Source: Pseudomonas fluorescens (GTDB lineage: Bacteria; Pseudomonadota; Gammaproteobacteria; Pseudomonadales; Pseudomonadaceae). From it: a stretch of 39,920 bases of DNA. The DNA is taken from assembly GCF_018614655.1 (NCBI RefSeq), contig NZ_JAGGOG010000013.1:357290-397209 (forward strand), written 5' to 3'. Position 1 is the first letter of the stretch, and each line of letters opens with the position of its first letter. This document shows positions 26,941 to 35,077 of this stretch, in pieces. Position numbers and translations under genes: made by a program. The notes beneath the pieces were generated by a model. That model saw only the letters and a list, made by a program, of their open reading frames with translations. It was not told the DNA's origin and ran no database searches.

Positions 26941-27816
26941 ATGCGTCACTTGCCCTCCCTCAACATGCTCCGCGTCTTCGAAGAAGTCGCCCACCACCGC
27001 AGCTTCAGCCAGGCCGCCCTCGGCCTGAACGTCACCCAAGGTGCCGTCAGCCGCCAGATCAAACAACTGGAAGACTACCTCGGCGTCGCCCTATTCATAC
27101 GTACCCCCAGGGGCCTGGAACTGACCGAGTCCGGCGCCGCGCTATCGCCCCATCTGGGGCAGGCCTTTGACCATATCGAGCGTGCCCTGCAATCGGTTCG
27201 CGTGCCCAACCTGCGTCAACGCCTGCGCATCCTCGCGCCGCCAACCTGGGCCACCCGTTGGCTGTCGGCGCACTTGCGTGAGTTCTGCCTGCGCTACCCG
27301 GACATCAGCCTCAGCGTGACCCAGCAAAACAGTCACGACAGCCTGGCGGAGATCGACTGCCAGATTCGCTTCGGCTTGACCGCCGCCAGCCACTGCGCCA
27401 GCCAACTGCTGGTGATGGAACGGCATATCGCCGTGGCTAGCCCGGAGTTATTTATCGGTGATCAACCCCCCAACCTGCGGCAGTTTCCCTTGCTGCACAT
27501 CCTGCACGATGGCAAGCGCTTGAAGGTCTGGGAGAACTGGCTGGCCGCGACAGGCCGTGAGGATATCGATGCGGACCAGGGCCTGGAATTCAGCACCCTG
27601 GACCAAGTGATCCACACCGCATTGGCCGGCGGTGGCCTAGCGGTAATCGACCGGCAGATGATCGAGCGCGAACTGGCCAATGGCAGCCTGTTGCCGATCA
27701 CCCCGGTGGAGGTGATCGGTCCTTATGGCTATTGGCTGGATGTCGCAGCTGACAAGCAGGGGTTATCCAAGGTGCGGTTGTTTACGCAGTGGTTGAATCG
27801 GGTGAGCAATCCCTGA
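26941..27816 (+). CDS. LysR-family regulator, GcvA-like (second)
   Basis: A 291-residue LTTR starting at ATG 26941, which has GGAG ten bases upstream; an upstream GTG at 26923 adds six residues. The helix-turn-helix is FEEVAHHRSFSQAALGLNVTQGAVSRQIKQLEDYLG near residues 13-48, and the effector domain starts near 85. Its 3' end overlaps the convergent MFS gene by 54 bases. It is likely the regulator of the fae/AKR/ALDH/MFS operon, by position only. Confidence 0.9.
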   Translation: MRHLPSLNMLRVFEEVAHHRSFSQAALGLNVTQGAVSRQIKQLEDYLGVALFIRTPRGLELTESGAALSPHLGQAFDHIERALQSVRVPNLRQRLRILAPPTWATRWLSAHLREFCLRYPDISLSVTQQNSHDSLAEIDCQIRFGLTAASHCASQLLVMERHIAVASPELFIGDQPPNLRQFPLLHILHDGKRLKVWENWLAATGREDIDADQGLEFSTLDQVIHTALAGGGLAVIDRQMIERELANGSLLPITPVEVIGPYGYWLDVAADKQGLSKVRLFTQWLNRVSNP

Positions 27817-29136
27817 AGCGGGAGCGTCAGCCTTGCACGCCTGACTCAGCGTCAGTGCCTTGGTCTCCGGCGCCCATGCCCAGGAAATGATCGCCCCCAG
27901 CACCAGGATCGCCGCCAGAATACCCATGGTCGGGCTCAAGCCAATCCCGGCCACACTCACCGGCAACAGAAAGGTGCTAACCGCCGAACCCAGCCGACTC
28001 ACCGCCGTTGCCAGGCCGATACCGCTGGCGCGCACTTCGGTGGGGAAACTCTCCGCCGGGAACACCCCGACCAGGTTGCTGACCGCTGACAACACCAGGG
28101 TGAACACCCCGAATACCAACACCATTAGCCACGCCATGCTGCCAGGCAGCACCGCCAGCAGAAACAGCGCGACGGCGAGGACGATGAACGAGTTGATCAG
28201 GAAGCCACGACGCGAAAATTTTACGGTGCACCAGATGCCGATCAACGCGCCGACAATCAGCAGCAGGTTGAGCATCAGCTCGGTGCCAAAACCTTCAGCC
28301 AGGCCCATCTTCTGCAAAATCGAGGGCAGGAAGGTGTAAATGGCGAAATACGGCATGACGATGCACACAAAGAACAGGCAGTTGAACGCCGTGCGTTTGC
28401 GGTATTCACGGCTGAACAACACGCCATAACCTGAACGGGTTTGCGCCGACGGTTCTTCGTCGAGCACTACGTTTTCCCCCAGGTGTTTCTTGACAATGGC
28501 CCGTGCCTCGGCGATGCGCCCGCGATTGACCAGCCAGCGCGGAGACTCCGGAGTACCGATGCGCGCAATCAGGATCAGGCCTGCGGGAATCGCCGACGAC
28601 GCCAGCATCCAGCGCCAGGCATCATCACCCAGGTGGAGCATGGCGGTACCGACAAAGGTGGCGGCGACATAACCGAAGGTCCAGATCACGCTGAACGAAC
28701 CGAGCAGCACGCCGCGATGTTTCTTCGGCGAGAACTCCGCGAGCATCGCGTGGCCGACACTGAAGTCGCCGCCCAAGCCAATACCGATCAGCACACGACA
28801 GAGAAACAGCCCCATCGCCGTTTCCGCATAAAACTGCATCACCGACGCTACGGTGATCAACACAAAACTCACCAGGAAGATTTTCTGCCGTCCCAAGGTG
28901 TCGGAAATCCAGCCAAAAAACAGGCTGCCCAAAAACAGTCCGATCAGCGCTGAAGCACCGATCAGGCCTTGCCAGAACGCGTCCAGTTGCATCTGCGGGC
29001 TGAGCAACGTGAAGGCAATCCCGATCAACCCCAGGATATAGCCGTCAGTGAAGTGTGCGCCGAAGGTCAAACCGGCGATTTTCAGGTGAAATCGACCGAT
29101 CGGCAGGTCGTCGATTTTGATCGTTTGAGCGGTCAT
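27763..29136 (-). CDS. MFS sugar-porter-like transporter (fae operon)
   Basis: A 457-residue inner-membrane protein with about 12 hydrophobic segments. Sugar-porter motifs are GWISDTLGRQK after TM2, PESPRWL after TM6, and a late PTEVRA. The start at 29136 follows GGAG at the right spacing; an ATG four codons upstream lacks one. It imports an organic substrate with protons. It is the last gene of the operon fae, AKR, ALDH, MFS. The C-terminal part extends into the LysR gene on the other strand. Confidence 0.87.
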   Translation of the reverse strand: MTAQTIKIDDLPIGRFHLKIAGLTFGAHFTDGYILGLIGIAFTLLSPQMQLDAFWQGLIGASALIGLFLGSLFFGWISDTLGRQKIFLVSFVLITVASVMQFYAETAMGLFLCRVLIGIGLGGDFSVGHAMLAEFSPKKHRGVLLGSFSVIWTFGYVAATFVGTAMLHLGDDAWRWMLASSAIPAGLILIARIGTPESPRWLVNRGRIAEARAIVKKHLGENVVLDEEPSAQTRSGYGVLFSREYRKRTAFNCLFFVCIVMPYFAIYTFLPSILQKMGLAEGFGTELMLNLLLIVGALIGIWCTVKFSRRGFLINSFIVLAVALFLLAVLPGSMAWLMVLVFGVFTLVLSAVSNLVGVFPAESFPTEVRASGIGLATAVSRLGSAVSTFLLPVSVAGIGLSPTMGILAAILVLGAIISWAWAPETKALTLSQACKADAPASGIAHPIQPLRKQPHLG

Positions 29137-29149
29137 GGTGTTCTCCATA

Positions 29150-29160
29150 TTGTTGTTCTT
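29150..29160 (-). promoter_or_regulatory. Strong Hfq/Crc-like motif at the MFS ribosome binding site
   Basis: The minus strand reads AAGAACAACAA, a perfect AAx-AAx-AAx repeat, 14 bases upstream of the MFS start and just before its GGAG. This is the clearest catabolite-repression site in the window. Confidence 0.55.
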
Positions 29161-29177
29161 GACGGAGTAACAGCGGG

Positions 29178-29207
29178 CAACGCCATTCCAATGTGGGATT
29201 GGCGTTG
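29178..29207 (-). terminator. Intercistronic hairpin between ALDH and MFS
   Basis: CAACGCCA (29178-29185) and TGGCGTTG (29200-29207) form a stem in the 86-base gap between the dehydrogenase and MFS genes. There is no T run, so it is more likely an RNA stability or processing element than a full terminator. Confidence 0.4.
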
Positions 29208-29222
29208 TTGGGCCAGGTGTAT

Positions 29223-30656
29223 TTACAGCCCACCCATCAGCAGGTATTTGATCTCCAGGTAATCGTCCAGGCCGTACCTGGAACCTTCACGGCCCAACCC
29301 CGATTCCTTGATCCCGCCAAACGGTGCGACTTCGGTGGAGATGATCCCTTCGTTGATCCCCACCATGCCTGCTTCCAGGCCTTCGGCCATGCGCCAGACG
29401 CGGCCGATGTCGCGGCTGTAGAAGTAGGCCGATAAACCGAATGGCGTGTCATTGGCCCGCTGCAGCACTTCGGCTTCATCGCTGAAGCGGAAACAGGCGG
29501 CTACCGGGCCGAAGGTTTCTTCCTGGGCGATCAGCATCTCGCCGTTGGCTTCAGTCAGGATGGTCGGTTCAAAGAAGGTCCCGCCCAAGGCATGGCGACG
29601 ACCACCGCACAACAGTTTGGCGCCCTTCTCCAAAGCATCGCCGACATGGGCTTCGACCTTGGCCAGGGCCGCAGCATTGATCAGCGGGCCTTGTTCGGTT
29701 TCGCCTTCCAGGGCATTGCCGACGCGCATGGCTGCCACCGCTGCCGCGAGCTTTTCGGTAAAGGCGTCATACACGCTGTCCTGGATAAAGAAGCGGTTGA
29801 CGCACACGCAGGTCTGCCCGGTGTTGCGAAACTTCGACGCCATGGCGCCTTTGACGGCTGCGTCCAGGTCGGCGTCGTCGAACACAATGAACGGTGCGTT
29901 GCCGCCCAGCTCCAGGGAGACTTTTTTCAGCGTGTCGGCGGCCTGACGCATCAACAGCTTGCCGGTGCGGGTCGAGCCGGTGAAAGACAGTTTGCGTACC
30001 ACGCTGGAGGCTTGTAGCGCACCGCCAATCGCTACGGCGTCACCGGAGACGATATTGAACACGCCGGCGGGAATCCCCGCCTGCTCGGCCAGCACCGCCA
30101 GGGCGAAGGCCGACAACGGCGTCTCTTCCGAAGGTTTGAGAATCATCGTGCAACCCGCCGCCAACGCCGGGCCGACCTTGCGGGTGACCATGGCCAGCGG
30201 GAAGTTCCACGGCGTGATGGCGGCAACCACGCCGATGGCTTCCTTGGTGACGATAATGCGTGCATCCGCCTTGTGGCTGGGAATCACATCACCGTAGGCG
30301 CGCTTGGCTTCCTCGCCAAACCATTCCAGGAAGCTCGCGGCATAGACCACCTCACCCATGGCTTCGGCCAACGGCTTGCCCTGTTCCAGGCTGAGCAGGT
30401 TGGCCAGCTCTTTCTGGTTGCTCAGCATCAACTCGCTCCAGCGTTTCAGACGCTGGCTGCGCTCCTTGGCCGTGAGTTTGCGCCAGGCCGGCAAGGCACG
30501 GTTGGCGGCGTCGATGGCCAGGTTGGTTTCTTCGGCACCGGCACGCTGCACCTCGGCAATCAGCTCAGCGTTGGCAGGATTGAGTACCGGGTACGTCGGA
30601 CCACCGGACGACCATTGACCATCGATGAAGTTGCCCTTGCGAATCAGCGGGTTCAT
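29223..30656 (-). CDS. NAD(P)-dependent succinate-semialdehyde-type aldehyde dehydrogenase
   Basis: A 477-residue ALDH of the GabD group. Catalytic Cys283 in NTGQTCVCVNRFF has a neighbour Cys285, as in GabD, where the pair can form a redox disulfide. Glu249 (in LELGGN), Asn151 (in TPWNFP) and KPSEETP at 174-180 are all present. The start ATG overlaps the AKR stop by four bases, so translation is coupled. The true aldehyde may be succinate semialdehyde or another short semialdehyde made in this operon. I would not call it gabD, since no gabT neighbour exists here. Confidence 0.88.
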   Translation of the reverse strand: MNPLIRKGNFIDGQWSSGGPTYPVLNPANAELIAEVQRAGAEETNLAIDAANRALPAWRKLTAKERSQRLKRWSELMLSNQKELANLLSLEQGKPLAEAMGEVVYAASFLEWFGEEAKRAYGDVIPSHKADARIIVTKEAIGVVAAITPWNFPLAMVTRKVGPALAAGCTMILKPSEETPLSAFALAVLAEQAGIPAGVFNIVSGDAVAIGGALQASSVVRKLSFTGSTRTGKLLMRQAADTLKKVSLELGGNAPFIVFDDADLDAAVKGAMASKFRNTGQTCVCVNRFFIQDSVYDAFTEKLAAAVAAMRVGNALEGETEQGPLINAAALAKVEAHVGDALEKGAKLLCGGRRHALGGTFFEPTILTEANGEMLIAQEETFGPVAACFRFSDEAEVLQRANDTPFGLSAYFYSRDIGRVWRMAEGLEAGMVGINEGIISTEVAPFGGIKESGLGREGSRYGLDDYLEIKYLLMGGL

Positions 30657-31687
30657 GCCACAGCCTCAATCAGGTTAAAGCGGTCCAGGCCCGGACGGGC
30701 GCTGCGCAAAATGCGCTTGCCGGCGGTGTAATCGTTGATCACATCGCATGGCGTGTAGTTGCGTTCCAGCTCATGCAGCTCTTCGCTATCCAACCGGGTG
30801 TCGAGGGCCGCGAGAGCGCTGTCGAACTGCTCGGTGGTGTCGGCACCCACCAGCATGCAGTCGACACCGGTATGGTTAGCCACCCAGGCCTGGGCGATCT
30901 GCGCGTTGGATACGCCACGGGCACGGGCCACACGCTGCACCGAGTGGGCAATATCGAACGACGCCTGGTCGCTGTACATCTGCTGGGTGAAGAAGTCGGT
31001 CTGGTTGCGGTTCGACTGCGCGTCGCCGGTGAGCAAGCCCCGAGCCAACGGACTGAACACCGAGACACCCAGGCCCTGATCGCGGCAGAACGGGATCATC
31101 TCGCGCTCTTCTTCGCGGTAGGCGCAGTTCAGTTGCAGCTGCATGTTGATCGGCTTAACCCAGCCATTGTGCTCGCAAACCATGAGGATCTTCGCCAGTT
31201 GCCCGGTGAGCATGGTCGACACACCGATGTAGCGGGCCTTGCCGCAACGCACGATGTCGTTGAGGGCGCCCATGGTTTCTTCCACCGGGGTGTTCACGTC
31301 GAAGTAATGCAGCATGAACACATCGACGTAATCCATGCCCAGACGCGACAGCGAGGCGTCGATACTGTCCATGATGTGCTTGCGCGAATGACCGCTGGCG
31401 TTGATGCCGCTGCGGGTGCCGTAGCCGACCTTGGTGGTGACCACGATGTCTTCGCGGCGGGCCAGGCGCTTGAGGGTGCGCCCCACCACTTCCTCACCGA
31501 CACCTGCGGAGTAGAAGTCCGCCAGGTCGATGAAATTGACGCCATTGTCCAGGGCGTGGGCCACGATCGGCTCACTTTGCTTCTCATCGAAGATCCACGG
31601 CTTCCAGTCCGGGGTGCCCATGTTCATGGTGCCCAGGCACAGACGAGAGACTTGCAGGCCGGAGTTGCCCAAACGGATGTATTGCAT
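30653..31687 (-). CDS. Aldo/keto reductase
   Basis: A 344-residue TIM-barrel NADPH-dependent oxidoreductase. The catalytic tetrad is Asp54, Tyr59 (in DLADFYS), Lys86 (in VVTTKVG) and His127 (in VFMLHYFD). The MQYIRLGNSGLQVSRLCLGTMNMG start is typical of the YajO/AKR11-12 group. It reduces an aldehyde or ketone to an alcohol, or runs in reverse. GAGGAC precedes the ATG. It lies 10 bases downstream of fae and overlaps the ALDH gene, so the three are one transcript. Confidence 0.9.
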   Translation of the reverse strand: MQYIRLGNSGLQVSRLCLGTMNMGTPDWKPWIFDEKQSEPIVAHALDNGVNFIDLADFYSAGVGEEVVGRTLKRLARREDIVVTTKVGYGTRSGINASGHSRKHIMDSIDASLSRLGMDYVDVFMLHYFDVNTPVEETMGALNDIVRCGKARYIGVSTMLTGQLAKILMVCEHNGWVKPINMQLQLNCAYREEEREMIPFCRDQGLGVSVFSPLARGLLTGDAQSNRNQTDFFTQQMYSDQASFDIAHSVQRVARARGVSNAQIAQAWVANHTGVDCMLVGADTTEQFDSALAALDTRLDSEELHELERNYTPCDVINDYTAGKRILRSARPGLDRFNLIEAVA

Positions 31688-31697
31688 GGGGTCGTCC

Positions 31698-32210
31698 TCA
31701 GGCTTTTGGCGTGTAGAAAGGGTTGCTGATGTGTGCGACTACATCGGCCAACTGGGCGGTTGCAGGCAGGCCGGTCAGGGCGGCGCGGATTGCCGTGCGG
31801 CAGGCGTTGTAGTTGTTGTGATAGACCGCATCCAGGTCATCGCAGGCCGGGTTGACCCAGTTGGCCGTCACGATCGCCCATTCGTCTTCCGCCTCGGGCG
31901 GCAAGGTGCCGTCGAGCAAGGCTTCCAGCACCGCCTTGGCGATTCCGGCCTGGGACGCGCCCCAGGTGGCATTGCCATGCAGGTCACTGCCGATGGCGGC
32001 CTTGTTGACATACAGGGTCATGGGCTTGACCGGGATATTCGGCTGGGCGATCACCATAAAGGGGCAATGGCCCTGGCTTGGCGATGCCAGGCTGTTGGCA
32101 AACGCCTGGCCCGCCGGGCCGTTACGCGGGCCGATCAGAAGGTTGATGTGGGCAGCATTGACGCCGGGGCCTTCGAAGCCTTCGCCGATGTACAGGTCGA
32201 GTTCTTTCAT
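31698..32210 (-). CDS. Formaldehyde-activating enzyme (Fae) family protein
   Basis: The 170-residue protein matches the Fae family over its full length. AAHINLLIGPRNGP carries His21, the place of the essential His22 of methylotroph Fae. NIPVKPMTLYVNK, WGASQAGIAKAV, ANWVNPACDDLD and YNACRTAIRAAL are further family blocks. In methylotrophs Fae condenses formaldehyde with tetrahydromethanopterin (H4MPT). H4MPT genes are not seen here and are not known in Pseudomonas, so the partner cofactor or substrate is open. It is first gene of the operon fae, AKR, ALDH, MFS. Confidence 0.85.
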   Translation of the reverse strand: MKELDLYIGEGFEGPGVNAAHINLLIGPRNGPAGQAFANSLASPSQGHCPFMVIAQPNIPVKPMTLYVNKAAIGSDLHGNATWGASQAGIAKAVLEALLDGTLPPEAEDEWAIVTANWVNPACDDLDAVYHNNYNACRTAIRAALTGLPATAQLADVVAHISNPFYTPKA

Positions 32211-32289
32211 ATCGCAAACGCTCTTTTGTTATGAGGGAGCTGGTTGGCGATTTTTTAGCACTGGCAAGGACGGTGACTGTAACCATTAA

Positions 32290-32309
32290 AAGTCATGGAG
32301 CCATGACTT
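32290..32309. promoter_or_regulatory. Perfect inverted repeat upstream of the fae operon
   Basis: AAGTCATGG and CCATGACTT flank a 2-base spacer. On the minus strand the right arm runs into TTTT, so it may end the GNAT transcript 12 bases past its stop. It could equally be an operator for the fae operon 80 bases downstream. Confidence 0.5.
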
Positions 32310-32321
32310 GCGGTCATACCC

Positions 32322-32789
32322 TTAAAAAACGCGCTCCATCTTGATGACTTCGATGGCCACCGAGCTGTTGCCACGGCTGAAGGTGCCTTCACCGACCTTG
32401 CGAAAGCCAAACGACTCATAGAACTTTACGGCGGTCAGGGTGGCCTCCAGATAGACCTTGCGGTGGCCGGCAGCTTCGATGCGGTGCATGGCCTCACTCA
32501 GTAACCGGGCACCAATGCCCCGCCTGGCAGCCTCGCCACAGACGAACAGCTTGCTGAGCTCATGGCCGTCAACTTCCACAAAACCCTGGAGTGTGTCGGT
32601 GTGGGCCAGCCAGAAATTGCCGGCGACGATAGCCTCGCAGTAAGTCTGGGGCGAGCGGCCATCGAGCCACATAGCAATCTGCTCCTGGCTGTAATCGGTG
32701 TTGCAGAGGTTCTCGACGGAGTTTTTATGCACTTGGAAAATGTCTTCGGCATCTTCCAGACGAGCGGCGCGAATCAGCAGATTATTCAT
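32322..32789 (-). CDS. GNAT-family N-acetyltransferase
   Basis: A 155-residue GNAT protein. The acetyl-CoA-binding loop is CGEAARRGIGARLL near residues 83-96, followed by the late KFYESFGFRKVGEG segment. It transfers acetyl from acetyl-CoA to an amine on an unknown substrate. The start at ATG 32789 has AAAGGA almost touching it, an unusual spacing; an in-frame ATG 27 codons upstream adds residues that do not look family-like. Confidence 0.85.
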   Translation of the reverse strand: MNNLLIRAARLEDAEDIFQVHKNSVENLCNTDYSQEQIAMWLDGRSPQTYCEAIVAGNFWLAHTDTLQGFVEVDGHELSKLFVCGEAARRGIGARLLSEAMHRIEAAGHRKVYLEATLTAVKFYESFGFRKVGEGTFSRGNSSVAIEVIKMERVF

Positions 32790-32895
32790 TCCTTTGAGGT
32801 TCCGGTTCAGGTCAATGATCCCGGCCTTTATAGCTGAGCCAGGGCGTACCAGCCACCCAAGATCGCACATCTTGTGCGTTGACCAACTTTCTTAC

Positions 32896-32911
32896 ACACC
32901 ATATAGTGTGC
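32896..32911. promoter_or_regulatory. NrdR box 1 upstream of nrdB
   Basis: ACACCATATAGTGTGC fits the NrdR box consensus acaCwAtATaTwGtgt. A second box starts 32 bases on, the usual spacing of about three helical turns. NrdR represses ribonucleotide reductase genes. Confidence 0.8.
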
Positions 32912-32927
32912 CCACAAATACAGACAA

Positions 32928-32943
32928 CCACTACATAGTGTGC
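32928..32943. promoter_or_regulatory. NrdR box 2 upstream of nrdB
   Basis: CCACTACATAGTGTGC is the partner of the box at 32896-32911. Its match to the consensus is slightly weaker on the left arm. Confidence 0.75.
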
Positions 32944-33073
32944 AAGATCGCTTTAGACCGACCACACTATGCGCAGTATTTCAATGCCTTGAAGCCTGCA
33001 AACCGCACATTTTTTGAGTGCGCGCGGAGAATAAAGCCGCCGCCGTCAGAACGAACCAGGAAGGAGTATTTCA

Positions 33074-34324
33074 ATGCTGAGTTGGGATGAAGTCGACAAA
33101 GAAGACACCGGTGCAGCGGTGATCAAAGGCGCCAACGCCGGCCACGCCACCGAAGCCAACATGGATCGCCTCGACGGTGCCGGCGCTGCTGCCGCCATCG
33201 AAGCCCGCGCCGTCACCGCCAGTGACTCCGCCGCCATCGTGCGCGCCAAGGCCGCCCTCGACAAACTCGACGTCGCCGAAGGCCTCGCAGAACTCGAAGG
33301 CTCCGCCGCCCGCGTCGCCGTTGACGAAAAGCGCATGATCAACTGCCGCGCCGACCTCAACCAACTCGTGCCCTTCAAGTACGACTGGGCCTGGCAGAAA
33401 TACCTCGACGGCTGCGCCAACCACTGGATGCCGCAAGAGGTCAACATGACCGCCGACATCGCCCTGTGGAAAAACCCCGAAGGCCTGACCGACGACGAAC
33501 GTCGCATCGTCATGCGCAACCTCGGCTTCTTCTCCACCGCCGACTCCCTGGTTGCCAACAACCTGGTCCTGGCCGTGTACCGCCTGATCACCAACCCGGA
33601 GTGCCGCCAGTACATCCTGCGCCAGGCCTTCGAAGAAGCGATCCACACCCACGCCTACCAGTACTGCATCGAATCGTTGGCCATGGATGAAGGCGAGATC
33701 TTCAACATGTACCACGAGATCCCATCGGTCGCAAAAAAGGCAGCTTGGGGCTTGAAGTACACCCGTTCGATCTCCGATCCTAAGTTCGAAACCGGCACCG
33801 TCGAGACGGATAAAGAGCTGCTGCGCAACCTGGTCGCTTACTACTGCGTCCTGGAAGGCATCTTCTTCTACTGTGGCTTTACCCAGATCCTCTCCATGGG
33901 CCGCCGCAACAAAATGACCGGCGTGGCCGAGCAGTTCCAATACATCCTGCGGGATGAGTCGATGCACCTGAACTTCGGTATCGACGTGATCAACCAGATC
34001 AAAATCGAAAACCCACACCTGTGGGATGCCGAGATGAAGGAAGAAGCGACCCAGATGATCCTGCAAGGGACTCAGCTGGAGATCGAATACGCGCGTGACA
34101 CCATGCCGCGCGGCGTGTTGGGCATGAATGCGGCGATGATGGAGGATTACCTCAAGTTCATCGCTAACCGTCGCCTGTCGCAGATTGGGTTGAAGGAAGA
34201 GTATCCAGGGACGACGAATCCGTTCCCTTGGATGAGCGAGATCATGGACTTGAAGAAAGAGAAGAATTTCTTTGAGACTCGTGTGATCGAGTATCAAACC
34301 GGCGGCGCGCTTAGCTGGGATTGA
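33074..34324 (+). CDS. nrdB: Class Ia ribonucleotide reductase, beta (R2) subunit
   Basis: NrdB (416 residues) carries the diiron-tyrosyl radical that the alpha subunit NrdA uses to reduce ribonucleotides. Iron ligands include Glu188 and His191 in [12 protein letters not shown], and Tyr195 takes the radical position (Phe in the chlamydial class Ic protein). A second ligand set is [13 protein letters not shown]. The N-terminal ~85 residues are alanine-rich and Pseudomonas-like. AAGGAGT precedes the ATG. nrdA is not in the window, so the two subunits are not adjacent here on this side. NrdR boxes upstream suggest repression by NrdR. Confidence 0.96.
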   Translation: MLSWDEVDKEDTGAAVIKGANAGHATEANMDRLDGAGAAAAIEARAVTASDSAAIVRAKAALDKLDVAEGLAELEGSAARVAVDEKRMINCRADLNQLVPFKYDWAWQKYLDGCANHWMPQEVNMTADIALWKNPEGLTDDERRIVMRNLGFFSTADSLVANNLVLAVYRLITNPECRQYILRQAFEEAIHTHAYQYCIESLAMDEGEIFNMYHEIPSVAKKAAWGLKYTRSISDPKFETGTVETDKELLRNLVAYYCVLEGIFFYCGFTQILSMGRRNKMTGVAEQFQYILRDESMHLNFGIDVINQIKIENPHLWDAEMKEEATQMILQGTQLEIEYARDTMPRGVLGMNAAMMEDYLKFIANRRLSQIGLKEEYPGTTNPFPWMSEIMDLKKEKNFFETRVIEYQTGGALSWD

Positions 34325-34330
34325 TCTCAT

Positions 34331-34358
34331 ACGGCCCCATCAGGGGCCGTTTTGTTTT
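34331..34358 (+). terminator. Rho-independent terminator of nrdB
   Basis: ACGGCCCC (34331-34338) and GGGGCCGT (34343-34350) form an 8-bp GC-rich stem with an ATCA loop, followed by TTTGTTTT. It lies 7 bases after the nrdB stop. Confidence 0.93.
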
Positions 34359-34376
34359 ATGTACTGATGCTTTTTT

Positions 34377-34865
34377 ATGCCAAATCAAACCATCAAGACG
34401 CCTTGCGTCGGCCTGTGCTCCACCGTTTACGGGGATCTGGTCTGCCGTGGGTGCAAGCGGTATCACCATGAAGTGATCCAGTGGAATGGCTACAGCGCGG
34501 ACGAGAAGCAAGCCGTATGGCTGCGCCTCGAGCAGTTGCTGGTGCAGGTGATGACCAGCAAGCTGGAAGTGCTGGACCCTCAACGCCTTCGCCAGCAACT
34601 GGTAGACCGCAAGATTCGCTTCATGCCTCACCAGTCACCGTACTGCTGGGCGTATCAGTTGATCGCCCGGGGCGCGCGGGTGATGTCCAGACTGGATGCT
34701 TATGGCTTGGCGTTGCTGCCGGAGTTTCGTGAGCGGGAATTGACGGATCTGCGGGACGCGATTGACCGGGAGTTTTTCCTGTTGTCGGAGGCACATTACG
34801 AGCGCTATATCGCGCCGGGGTTTCTGCGCGAAGCGTTTGGGCCGCCGTTGATAGCCACGCTTTAA
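34377..34865 (+). CDS. DUF1289 domain protein
   Basis: A 162-residue protein with the DUF1289 cysteine pattern PCVGLCS...CRGCKRYHHEVIQW at residues 9-37 (C-x4-C, C-x2-C), which may bind an Fe-S cluster or zinc. The function is not known. The rest is helical and ends near a short hydrophobic tail. It lies downstream of the nrdB terminator, so it is probably expressed by read-through or its own weak promoter. Confidence 0.85.
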   Translation: MPNQTIKTPCVGLCSTVYGDLVCRGCKRYHHEVIQWNGYSADEKQAVWLRLEQLLVQVMTSKLEVLDPQRLRQQLVDRKIRFMPHQSPYCWAYQLIARGARVMSRLDAYGLALLPEFRERELTDLRDAIDREFFLLSEAHYERYIAPGFLREAFGPPLIATL

Positions 34866-34915
34866 AGAACACCATAAACCCAATGTGGGGCAATTCGGCT
34901 GGCTCACGAAGGGCT

Positions 34916-35030
34916 GTAGCCGCTGCCGAGGCACGAGGCTGCGATGCGTGTCCGCAGGACCGCCCTTAGGGCCGCTTCGTCGGAATGCCGCACCAAGCCC
35001 ATCGCAGCCTCATTCTTCGGCAGCGGCTAC
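34916..35030. repeat. Compound REP-type inverted repeat
   Basis: Outer arms GTAGCCGCTGCCGA (34916-34929 and 35017-35030) and inner arms GAGGCTGCGAT (34935-34945 and 35001-35011) pair. The region 34866-35077 has no gene and separates two convergent genes, so it may terminate both. Confidence 0.85.
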
Positions 35031-35077
35031 AACTGCCTTCGCGGGCTTGCTTGCTCCCACATTTGGATCTTCGCCAG

